Shown piece by piece: positions 6,962 through 14,586 of a DNA stretch of 64,000 nucleotides; positions within the stretch are counted from its first letter, which is position 1, and each line of letters starts with the position of its first letter. Location of the stretch: assembly GCF_014202975.1 (NCBI RefSeq), contig NZ_JACHHZ010000001.1:1178001-1242000 (forward strand). The letters run 5' to 3'. The notes beneath the pieces are model-generated. The model worked only from the letters and a program-made list of their open reading frames with translations, did no database searches and was not told the origin of the DNA. The DNA comes from Povalibacter uvarum (GTDB lineage Bacteria; Pseudomonadota; Gammaproteobacteria; Steroidobacterales; Steroidobacteraceae). Made by a program: the position numbers and the translations under genes.

Positions 6962-9340
6962 TCAGAATCTCTGGCCGAACCGCAGGCCGACGGTCCGCGG
7001 CTCGTTCGTCACGATGTAGACCTCCTCGCCGCAAACCGCCTCGGCGCATTGTGCAAAGCGATAAAGCTCCGCACGCTCGTCGAACGCATTGCTGATGAAG
7101 AGCTCGAACGTCATGCCGTTCTCCGTCGCCACTCCGGCGGTGAAGTCCGCGATGGTGTAGCTCGGCAGACTGCCGATGATGGATTGCTCGTAGACGCGCA
7201 GATCGGATTTGCGCTCACCCGAATAGACCACCGAACCCTGCACGTGGCCCTCCAGCGAGCCGATCGGGAACCCGTAACGGGCCGTCAGATTGCCCTTGAA
7301 TTCAGGCGTGACAGGCAATTCGGTGCCTTTCGGCGCCTCAGGATCAGGGCAGTCCGTCTCGGGGTTGTTGTTCGCGTCGACGAATCCGCAGTAGCTCTCG
7401 GTGAGCTCCGACTCGAGGAACGCGACACCGCCCGACAGCGTGAGTCCAGACGTCACGGCAAAGCTCAGATCAGCCTCGATACCGCGGATCTCCGCCTGGT
7501 TCGCGTTCTTGATTTCCGTCAGGCCGTTGGCACCGAGCAGCGAGAACTGGAAGTCCTCCCACTCCTGCTGGAAGATCGCGCCGTTGAAGCGGACGCGGTT
7601 GTCCGCCCACGTCGTTTTCCAGCCGATCTCGTAGTTGGTCAGGTAATCCGCCTTGTAGGGCGGCAGCGTACCGCGGCGATTGATGCCGCCCGGCCGGAAC
7701 CCGCGCGACCAGGTCGCGTAGATCATGCGGTCATCATCGATACGGTAGGAAAGGTTGACCTTGCCGATCGTGCCGTCGTCCTTGGTGGTCTTGTCGAGGT
7801 TCTTGCAGGGCGCGCCATTGAAGGGATTCGGATCGAAGCACGCCGCCTCGCCCGTCGATCCGCTGAATCCCGCGCCGAAGCCGAAGAAGCCTTCGAGCGA
7901 GTTCTCGTACTTGAAGTACCGCAGACCGCCGGTCGCCGTCAGCTTGTCCGTGATGTCGAAGCTCAGTTCGCCGAACGCCGCATAGTCGCGATCGACGCGA
8001 TCCTGCTTCGTCAGCCACAGCGTGTCTTCCCAGCCTGACACGGAGATGTCCGCGCCGAGGTCTTGGATCAGGTAGCGCTGTTCGATGTCATGTTCCTGGC
8101 GCTGCATGAACAGGCCGCCGACGAAACGGACGCGCTTCTCGGAATCCGTCGAAATGCGCAACTCATGGCTCTGCCGGTTGTAGCGGTCCTTGCCCTGGAT
8201 GTACTGCGACGGATCGATGAGATTGCCGTCGTCGTCCATGATGTACGCGCCGTACCCGTAGAGCACGTCATAGAAATACGAGTAGTCGGAGTAGTCCGAG
8301 TTCGTGTCGACGTCGCGCTTCAGGTAGGAACCCGAATACACGAGATCCAGGTTGCTGATCCGGCCTTCGACCGTCAGAGCCGCCTGGACCCAGGTGTCGT
8401 CCGAATCCTCCGGGAACATGTGAGTCAGGTCGAGCTCACCGACCGTGGAATCGTAGCCGAAGCTGCCCTCGGCCTTCTGGTTCTGGGCCATGACGGTCGG
8501 CGTGATCGTCCAGTTGTCACCGAGATCGACGCGCAGCGCCACGCGTGCGCCGTAGGTCTCCACGTCGTTGTAGTCGTCCTTGGCGCGATCGAAGTTGTCG
8601 GCCGTGACACCCGAGCTTGGGAAGGTTCGCGTGCCTGCGACATTGTCGATATAGCCGGCATCCTTGCGCGCCCAGCCAACGAGGCGGATCGCCGCGGTGT
8701 CGGAGATCGGCAGATTGGCGAAGCCTTCGACTGTGTAGCCGTTGCCGCCTTCGGCAACCGTATTGCCCTCGATGTCGTAGCCCGCGGCGAACTTACCCGG
8801 ATCCGGCTTGTTCGTGATGATACGCAGCGTGCCGGCCTGCGAGCTCGCGCCGTACAGCGTGCCTTGCGGACCTGCGAGCGCTTCGACGCGAGCGATGTCG
8901 TACAGATGTACATCGAGTGCGCCCTGGATCGTGGTGATGGGCTGTTCGTCGAGGTAGATGCCGACGCTCGGCAGTGAACCCGAGTGATTGCCGTCACCGC
9001 CGCTTGCGACGCCGCGCATGTAGACGGCCGCGAAGCCAGGCGCGATCGTCTGATACGACACGCTGGGCAGATACTTCACGTAGTCGTTGAAGTCGGAGAT
9101 GCCCAGTTCCTCGATCTTGGCGGTGCCCAGCGCCTGGATGCTGAGCGGCACCTCCTGGAGATCTTCCTGGCGTTTCTGCGCGGTCACGATCACGTTCTCG
9201 AGAACCACGTTGCTCTGTTCCTGTGACAGTGCACCGGGACTGGTTGCCAGCAGTGCCGCGGCCAGCGGCATGCTCGTGGCGACTGCCCGCCCCTTGAGCG
9301 CCTGCAGGCGCTTCAGTTTGCGAGATCTGCTGCGTGTCAT
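6962..9340 (-). CDS. TonB-dependent receptor (large environmental type)
   Basis: Outer-membrane receptor of 792 residues. A basic N-terminus (MTRSRSRKLKRLQALKG) precedes a signal sequence ending at about SQEQ (residue 40). ENVIVTAQKRQEDLQEVPLSI is the TonB-box/plug start typical of the very large receptor family abundant in Caulobacterales, Sphingomonadales and Xanthomonadales. Plug features include VYMRGVASGG, GIYLDEQPI and GPQGTLYGASSQAGTLRIIT. The barrel ends RFGQRF with terminal Phe. It lies 46 bp downstream of a TPR-sulfotransferase gene on the same strand. The substrate is unknown. Two barrel loops carry Cys pairs (GEAACFDPNPFNGAPC, SYCGFVDANNNPETDC), probably disulphides. Confidence 0.92.
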   Translation of the reverse strand: MTRSRSRKLKRLQALKGRAVATSMPLAAALLATSPGALSQEQSNVVLENVIVTAQKRQEDLQEVPLSIQALGTAKIEELGISDFNDYVKYLPSVSYQTIAPGFAAVYMRGVASGGDGNHSGSLPSVGIYLDEQPITTIQGALDVHLYDIARVEALAGPQGTLYGASSQAGTLRIITNKPDPGKFAAGYDIEGNTVAEGGNGYTVEGFANLPISDTAAIRLVGWARKDAGYIDNVAGTRTFPSSGVTADNFDRAKDDYNDVETYGARVALRVDLGDNWTITPTVMAQNQKAEGSFGYDSTVGELDLTHMFPEDSDDTWVQAALTVEGRISNLDLVYSGSYLKRDVDTNSDYSDYSYFYDVLYGYGAYIMDDDGNLIDPSQYIQGKDRYNRQSHELRISTDSEKRVRFVGGLFMQRQEHDIEQRYLIQDLGADISVSGWEDTLWLTKQDRVDRDYAAFGELSFDITDKLTATGGLRYFKYENSLEGFFGFGAGFSGSTGEAACFDPNPFNGAPCKNLDKTTKDDGTIGKVNLSYRIDDDRMIYATWSRGFRPGGINRRGTLPPYKADYLTNYEIGWKTTWADNRVRFNGAIFQQEWEDFQFSLLGANGLTEIKNANQAEIRGIEADLSFAVTSGLTLSGGVAFLESELTESYCGFVDANNNPETDCPDPEAPKGTELPVTPEFKGNLTARYGFPIGSLEGHVQGSVVYSGERKSDLRVYEQSIIGSLPSYTIADFTAGVATENGMTFELFISNAFDERAELYRFAQCAEAVCGEEVYIVTNEPRTVGLRFGQRF

Positions 9341-9386
9341 CTTCTTGGTCTCCCCATGTCGTTCGAATGAAAAAGGCTTGCGGTCG

Positions 9387-11402
9387 TCAGAGCTGCGGCA
9401 CCGAAGGATACGTATCGAGCACCGGACCGAGCGCCTTCTTCAGCGGATCGAGCCAGGACTCGTAGTGACGCCAGTGATCGACCGCGTCGCGAAAAATCGG
9501 TTGGCGAACCTGCTCGGCGCTGGCGGTTCGCACCGCGCGGTCGTTCTCGTAGAAACGAAGGCAGCGCTCGTCGAAAGGCAGGCCGCAATAGTCGAGCAGC
9601 CGCCGCACCTCGGATTCCGTATCGGATACGAGCTGCTCGTAGATCACGCGATGCACTCGGCCCGGCAGCACTTCGTCGAAGTGCGCCATCAGTTGGACGT
9701 AGTCGTGGTAGTAGCGCCCTATGTCCACGAGTCCGTAGCTGAAATGCTGACCGCGGGCAAAGTGCTGTTTGAAGCCTGAAAAACAGCAGCCCAGCGGATG
9801 CCGGCGCGCATCGATGATCCGCGCATTCGGCAGGATCAGGTGAATCAGTCCGGTATGCGCGAAGTTGTTCGGCATCTTGTCGATGAAGAACGGCGCATCG
9901 GTCTTGCGTTGAATCCGTGTCTGCGACAGGTACTGCTCGCCGAGTGCTTTCAGCTCATCGCCGCTGAGTGCGGCCAGCACTTCCGGATACCTGGACACTT
10001 CCTGCTTCGTCTTGCGTCCGCCGAGTACGCGCGCAATGCCGGTGATGTCCGGCAACTCCATCGTGCCTTCGACCAGCGGATGACTGGACAGGATCTGCTC
10101 GAGCAGTGTCGAGCCGGAACGCGGCAGTCCGACGATGAAGATTGGATCGCGCGCCTGGCTGCCCGATCCCGCGCGCTCGGCGAAGAATTCCCGGGTGAAG
10201 AGCCGCCGCGAGCGCGCGGCATTCGCAGAGTTCTCGTCCGGATCGTAGTCGATCGCGGCCTTGCGCAGCTCGTTGCCCCGGGCGTAGTGCTCGAAGGACT
10301 GGGCGTACTCCTTGGCGTCTTCGAGCGCCTTGCCCATGGCGAAATGAAAATGGAAGCGGTCCTCGTCCGAAATATCGGAGCGCGACACCTGCCGCCGCAT
10401 CGAATCGAGCTCGGCCGGCGTGAACCTGAATGTCTTCAGGTTTGCGAGGCTCCAGTAGGCCTCGCCGAGATGCGGCGTGATCTCGATGCTCTTTCGATAG
10501 GCCCCTATGCAGTCGTCGATCCGTCCCGCCGTTTTCAGAGCGTGCCCATAGCTCATCCACCCCTTTGCCTGACGAGGGTAGCGTGCAAGGACGTCGGCAT
10601 AGATCGCGATGGCCGACTCGTAGTCGCCCAGTCGCGCAAGGATTGCCGCCTTCAGATTGCGATAGCCGGGATTGCTGGGGTCACGCGCCAGCGCCAGGTC
10701 GATCTGCTTCAGCGCTTCAGGCGACCGATTCTGCCGGTGCAGCACGACAGCGTAGTTGTGTCGTGCGGACAGGAAATCGGGTGCCAGTTCAAGGCACCGG
10801 GCAAGGAGATTCTCGGCGTCGCCGTAGCGACCCAGACGCGAGGCCACCTCCGCGAACATCCGGATAGCGGCAACGTCGGTCGGATGCTGATGCAGGTACT
10901 CCCGCAGAATGGCTTCCGCGTGAGCGATGCGATTCTCGACCAGCGCAGCACCAGCCTGAAGCAAGCGCGGATTACGCGATGCGTACCGGATGCTCTGACC
11001 ATGAGCGTGCTCCGACGCCGCCGAGTCCCCGGCCGCCGACAGGTGATCGGCCAGGGCGCGCCAGGCATCGGGCAGATCCGGTTTGAGACCGACGGCGGTC
11101 CGCAAAGCTGCGACGGCAGCCTCGGCCTCGCCGACTGCCCCCAGCGCCAGACCCAGCTCATAGTGCGTTTGCGCCGAACGGGGTTGCTGCTCCGCAAGAG
11201 AACGCAGCGTCGCCACGGCCGCGGTGCCCTCGCCGTTCAGGCGCGATGCAATCCCGAGCAGGAGCATGGCTTGCGGATGCCGGGGAACGGCTTTCAGAAT
11301 CTCACGCGCCTGTTCGGCAGCGAGCACCGGTTCGCGGTCGAGCAGCCGCGCGGTATGGGTCAGCGCTTCTTGCAGCGTGCCGATCGGATCAGGGGAGCTC
11401 AT
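9387..11402 (-). CDS. TPR-repeat sulfotransferase-family protein
   Basis: Protein of 671 residues: about residues 10-330 are tetratricopeptide-like helical repeats (for example HYELGLALGAVGEAEAAVAAL, ARHNYAVVLHRQNRSPEALK), and the C-terminal half is a sulfotransferase fold. PIFIVGLPRSGSTLLEQIL at about 420-438 is the 5'-phosphosulfate loop for the donor PAPS, and ARRHPLGCCFSGF at about 534 is the 3'-phosphate region. It would transfer sulfate to an acceptor held by the TPR part, perhaps a protein or glycan; this is unproved. I chose ATG 11402 because the reading frame can be extended to 11699 only through low-complexity sequence overlapping the divergent elaA region, while MSSPDPIGTLQEAL begins a normal TPR protein. 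No strong ribosome-binding site is visible. It probably shares a transcript with the receptor downstream. Confidence 0.85.
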   Translation of the reverse strand: MSSPDPIGTLQEALTHTARLLDREPVLAAEQAREILKAVPRHPQAMLLLGIASRLNGEGTAAVATLRSLAEQQPRSAQTHYELGLALGAVGEAEAAVAALRTAVGLKPDLPDAWRALADHLSAAGDSAASEHAHGQSIRYASRNPRLLQAGAALVENRIAHAEAILREYLHQHPTDVAAIRMFAEVASRLGRYGDAENLLARCLELAPDFLSARHNYAVVLHRQNRSPEALKQIDLALARDPSNPGYRNLKAAILARLGDYESAIAIYADVLARYPRQAKGWMSYGHALKTAGRIDDCIGAYRKSIEITPHLGEAYWSLANLKTFRFTPAELDSMRRQVSRSDISDEDRFHFHFAMGKALEDAKEYAQSFEHYARGNELRKAAIDYDPDENSANAARSRRLFTREFFAERAGSGSQARDPIFIVGLPRSGSTLLEQILSSHPLVEGTMELPDITGIARVLGGRKTKQEVSRYPEVLAALSGDELKALGEQYLSQTRIQRKTDAPFFIDKMPNNFAHTGLIHLILPNARIIDARRHPLGCCFSGFKQHFARGQHFSYGLVDIGRYYHDYVQLMAHFDEVLPGRVHRVIYEQLVSDTESEVRRLLDYCGLPFDERCLRFYENDRAVRTASAEQVRQPIFRDAVDHWRHYESWLDPLKKALGPVLDTYPSVPQL

Positions 11403-11737
11403 GACAACCGCCCGGGGAGAGAGCGTCGACCCAGCCGGCGTCCGAACGCTTGCGCGCTTCGCCGCTGCCGCCGACTCGGGATCATCGTCGATGACTCGCT
11501 CAGGACACTCCCCGTCTTCTTTTCCCCACGCCCGCTTCTTCGGATGCGCAGCGCGGTGCCAGATGGACCGTTCCGGCGACGCTCGCCGGAGGCCGGTATG
11601 AAGGCTAACCATCGGCATCAACAGAGGCAAGGCGCATCTGGCAACGCTGGACAGAATCGCTTGTATGCATTGCGGCCTTGCGTGGTACAGCGGCAACATG
11701 CGTCTCCCCGATGGCTTCTTATGACCGAGGCATGACG
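11403..11737. other. 335-bp divergent intergenic region
   Basis: The stretch between the TPR-sulfotransferase and elaA starts holds no gene I can support. The leftward frame stays open almost to its far end but translates to low-complexity, Arg/Ser-rich sequence. An imperfect GC-rich inverted repeat (CCGGCGA / TCGCCGG) near 11573-11591 is the only visible structure. Promoters for both divergent genes should lie here but none is convincing. Confidence 0.5.
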
Positions 11738-12196
11738 ATGGTTCACTGGCAATGGTGCCACCTCAGCGACCTGTCGCCGCGACGGCTCTACGCGCTGATG
11801 GCCGTTCGCGTGGAGGTTTTCGTCGTCGAGCAGAACTGCCCGTACCAGGACCTGGACGGCCTCGACCTGGAAGCGAGACACCTGATCGGCTGGTCGGGCG
11901 ACAAGATCGCCGCCTATCTTCGGCTGCTCGGTCCCAACACCCGGTTCACGGAGCCATCGCTTGGGCGAGTCCTGACCACCCAGTCCTTCCGGGGAACCGG
12001 GATCGGCAAGGAGCTCATGGAAGTGGCCTTGCGCGAGGTGGATGCGCGGCATTCGACCGCGAGCTTCCGCATCAGCGCCCAGTCGCACCTCCAGCGATTC
12101 TACGGAACGTTCGGCTTCGTCACTGACTCGGACGAATATCTCGAAGACGGCATCCCGCACATCGAAATGCTGCGCCCTCCCCGCGACGCGCTCTAG
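11738..12196 (+). CDS. elaA: ElaA-type GNAT N-acetyltransferase
   Basis: GNAT acetyltransferase of 152 residues; E. coli ElaA is 153. The sequence matches ElaA across its length: MVHWQWCHLSDLSPRRLYAL, RVEVFVVEQNCPYQDLDGLD, the acetyl-CoA loop QSFRGTGIGKELM (R/Q-x-x-G-x-G/A), AQSHLQRFYGTFGF, and EDGIPHIEM at the end. Family members are predicted to acetylate a small molecule or protein; the natural substrate is not established. I chose ATG 11738 since it has CGAGG seven bases upstream and gives the family N-terminus; ATG 11732 and 11678 are in frame but poorly spaced or too long. Confidence 0.93.
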   Translation: MVHWQWCHLSDLSPRRLYALMAVRVEVFVVEQNCPYQDLDGLDLEARHLIGWSGDKIAAYLRLLGPNTRFTEPSLGRVLTTQSFRGTGIGKELMEVALREVDARHSTASFRISAQSHLQRFYGTFGFVTDSDEYLEDGIPHIEMLRPPRDAL

Positions 12197-12298
12197 AAAC
12201 TTTTTCTCACATCGCTGCATCAAACTGCTTATTGCCGTGTTCTGACCTCAAGCGGCCGGCAATGCAGGGAACCTCCATCGGCCCGCCGAGGGAGATGT

Positions 12299-12913
12299 AT
12301 GGCAGCGCGATCAGGATTGTTGCGACTGGCTGCGGGGATCGTGTTCCTCGCTGGCCTGCTGGCGTTCGACGCCCGCGCATCGAATGAGCCGGTCGAGGCC
12401 GTCTGGAAGGTTCAGCGACTGACTTTCCAGTACCGCGGCGACAGCACCTTCTATACATGCGGCGGCCTGCGCCAGAAACTGGAAGTCATCCTGACCCGCC
12501 TCGGTGCGCACGAAAGCCTCAGGCTCAACGGCTTTGCCTGCAACGAGCAGGTCGGGAACGTGGTCTTTCAGATCACGCTCGCCTCTCCTGTTCTGGCCAC
12601 TGAAGAGAACGTGCGAGCCCTCACCACCTACACGTCGGAGCAGGAACTCATCGCGCGCACCCGGGGCCAAAGCCTGCCCAGCGCAGAAGACATCCAGCGC
12701 TTCCCCGCCCACTGGGAAACCATTTCATTCGCGCGCGACAGGCGCATGCGAATCGAGCCGGGCGATTGCGAACTGGTTCGTCAGCTGACTCGCTCGATCC
12801 TTCCCTACCTCACCGTGCAAGTCGTCGAGGATCGACTGCACTGCTCTTCGTTCGGCAACATGCATCGACCGCGACTCATCGTCGCCGCACTCGTGCCCTC
12901 GCCTTCGCGATGA
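12299..12913 (+). CDS. Secreted protein of unknown function
   Basis: A 204-residue protein I do not recognise. Residues 1-28 make a signal peptide (LLRLAAGIVFLAGLLAFDARA then SNE). The mature part has four to five cysteines (FYTCGG, GFACNEQ, PGDCELV, LHCSSFG), suggesting disulphides in the periplasm, and mixed alpha/beta character with no membrane segment. The ATG at 12299 is preceded by GAGGGAG at good spacing. Two hairpins at 12958-13012 separate it from the CHRD-cytochrome gene, so it seems to be its own unit. No catalytic motif is visible. Confidence 0.7.
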   Translation: MAARSGLLRLAAGIVFLAGLLAFDARASNEPVEAVWKVQRLTFQYRGDSTFYTCGGLRQKLEVILTRLGAHESLRLNGFACNEQVGNVVFQITLASPVLATEENVRALTTYTSEQELIARTRGQSLPSAEDIQRFPAHWETISFARDRRMRIEPGDCELVRQLTRSILPYLTVQVVEDRLHCSSFGNMHRPRLIVAALVPSPSR

Positions 12914-12957
12914 GATCGCTGGCGCACTGAGTTGAACCAGCACCACACGCGCGATCA

Positions 12958-13012
12958 CTTACGTCCGTAAGCACCGTTACACGAACGCAACGCCGCTCGA
13001 GGCTCGTTCGTG
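12958..13012. repeat. Two small inverted repeats upstream of the CHRD-cytochrome gene
   Basis: CTTACG-TC-CGTAAG (12958-12971) is followed by CACGAACG (12980-12987) and CGTTCGTG (13005-13012) around a 17-base loop. They lie in the 126-bp gap between two rightward genes and could be an operator, a terminator stem, or both. No T-run follows. Confidence 0.4.
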
Positions 13013-13039
13013 TCCATTCGCCGGACGCAGGGGAACACA

Positions 13040-14494
13040 ATGCGCGTTCACGCTCATCGCATCGTCATGACTTTCTTGTTCGCGACGCTCGCTGCCTGCG
13101 GCGGCAGTGGAGGCGGCTACGGAGGCGGGGGCGACCCGCCGCCTCCGCCACCTCCGGCTGCACCGACGATCACGCTCGCAGCACTTCCGTCGGGCTCACT
13201 GAATCGATCCGCCACGCTCACAGCCTCTGTCACAGCAGCAGCAGGCGTCACACGCGTGGAATTCCTCGTCGACAGTTCGACGATCGCCACGGTGACGACG
13301 TCTCCCTACACGACCACATGGGACACATCAGGCGTGAGCGACGGCAATCACACGCTCACCGCGCGTGTCACTGACGCGGCAGGGGCCACCGCGACAACGC
13401 CAGCAGTTACGGTCGCTGTCAACAATCATCCCGTCATCGAGGTAACACTGTCGCCGAACGAGACATTGCCCCGCCCGAACTCCACTGCCAGCGGTACGGG
13501 AGAACTTACCTTCAACCTCATCGATCGCACGGTGACGGGCGGCGTGACGGTCTCGGGCATCACGGCCACGCTCGCCCATATTCACGACGCATTCGCGGGC
13601 AGTGCGGGACCCGTGATCGTCAACTTCGTCCAGAGCGGATCGAATCCCAATCGATGGGATGCGCAGGCGGGAGCGGTGCTCACGGAGGAACAGATCAACG
13701 GGCTGTTCGCCGGCCGCCTCTACGTGAACGTGCACTCCGCCGCCTACCCGGCTGGCGAGATCCGGGGACAGATTCAGCCGGAGAACATCACGCTCGTGCT
13801 CACTGACCTGACCGGGGGTGCTGTCGTTCCAGCCGTGACTACATCAGCGAGCGCGACAGCGGCGACCACTGTCGACGCGAAAGCCAGCACCGCGACTGTG
13901 CACATCGTCGCCAGCGGCGTCGACGATGCGACCGATGCTCACGTCCACAAGGCCGCTGCTGGCGCCAACAACGCCACAGCGCTGCTCACGCTCGCCAAGG
14001 ATGGGGCTGCACCGGGGCACTGGTTCGTCGAACTTGCACCGGTCACTGCGGCTGATCGCACAGACTTCGATGGCAACGGCTGGTATGCCGACATTCACAC
14101 ACCTGCGAACGCCGGCGGCGAACTGCGCGGTCAGATCACTCCGAATCCAGCCCCCCCGCCGCCGCCCGCGACGACACTCACTGAACTTCAGAACACGATC
14201 TTTACGCCGCGCTGCTCTGGATGTCATACGGGCGGTGGCGGCTCACTCCCGTCGTCGATGAATCTTTCGTCGACAGGCGCGACATTCGCGGCACTGGTCG
14301 GCGTCGCGAGTGTGCAGCAACCATCGCTGCAGCGCGTGCAGCCCAATAGCGTGGGGAACAGTTACATCATCCGCAAACTCGAAGGTACCGCAGGCATCAG
14401 CGGCAGCCGCATGCCGTTGGGCGGACCGTTCCTCGATCAGGACACCATCGATGAAGTGAAATCGTGGATTGAGGCGGGGGCGTTGAATAATTGA
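13040..14494 (+). CDS. Lipoprotein with Ig-like domain, two CHRD domains and a C-terminal cytochrome c domain
   Basis: Mosaic envelope protein of 484 residues. TFLFATLAAC is a lipobox with Cys20 as the lipidation site. A Gly-rich then Pro-rich linker (about 21-42) leads to an Ig-like domain (about 43-130, with VEFLVDSSTIATVTTSPYT). Two CHRD domains follow (about 133-245 and 248-370); each ends with the signature VNVHSAAYPAGEIRGQI or ADIHTPANAGGELRGQI. After a second Pro-rich linker comes a single-haem cytochrome c domain, with CSGCH at 392-396 and a likely distal ligand Met458 in SRMPLGG. ATG 13040 has AGGGGAA upstream; an in-frame GTG at 13010 would only lengthen the signal. It could anchor a haem at the outer membrane. 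The ccm operon in this window would be needed to mature it. Confidence 0.85.
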   Translation: MRVHAHRIVMTFLFATLAACGGSGGGYGGGGDPPPPPPPAAPTITLAALPSGSLNRSATLTASVTAAAGVTRVEFLVDSSTIATVTTSPYTTTWDTSGVSDGNHTLTARVTDAAGATATTPAVTVAVNNHPVIEVTLSPNETLPRPNSTASGTGELTFNLIDRTVTGGVTVSGITATLAHIHDAFAGSAGPVIVNFVQSGSNPNRWDAQAGAVLTEEQINGLFAGRLYVNVHSAAYPAGEIRGQIQPENITLVLTDLTGGAVVPAVTTSASATAATTVDAKASTATVHIVASGVDDATDAHVHKAAAGANNATALLTLAKDGAAPGHWFVELAPVTAADRTDFDGNGWYADIHTPANAGGELRGQITPNPAPPPPPATTLTELQNTIFTPRCSGCHTGGGGSLPSSMNLSSTGATFAALVGVASVQQPSLQRVQPNSVGNSYIIRKLEGTAGISGSRMPLGGPFLDQDTIDEVKSWIEAGALNN

Positions 14495-14499
14495 AGAGG

Positions 14500-14586
14500 C
14501 GGTGAGCGGTGAGCGGTGAGCGGCGAGCCAGAGGAAAGACAGAGAGTGCTTCCTCTGGCTCGTCGCTCACCGCTCGTCGCTCACTG
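14500..14586. repeat. Palindromic element built from heptamers (CGGTGAG type)
   Basis: Left arm: four 7-bp units (CGGTGAG three times, then CGGCGAG) plus CCAGAGGAA. Right arm: TTCCTCTGG followed by four 7-bp units in inverse orientation. The arms are 37 bp each, imperfect in the heptamers but exact in the 9-bp inner stem, with a 13-bp loop. It fills the gap between the converging CHRD-cytochrome and DUF885 genes and includes the DUF885 stop codon. Confidence 0.8.

Noticed and set aside
5721..7019. A 432-codon plus-strand frame opposite the sterol-desaturase gene
   Set aside because: Antisense to the His-motif oxygenase; no motif of its own.
11403..11699. N-terminal extension of the TPR-sulfotransferase
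   Set aside because: The in-frame stretch is low-complexity and reaches into the elaA leader; the TPR protein starts normally at 11402.
9798..11735. A 645-codon open frame on the plus strand opposite the TPR-sulfotransferase
   Set aside because: It is antisense to a gene with clear domains, its product is Arg/Gln/His-rich without motifs, and long shadow frames are normal at this G+C.
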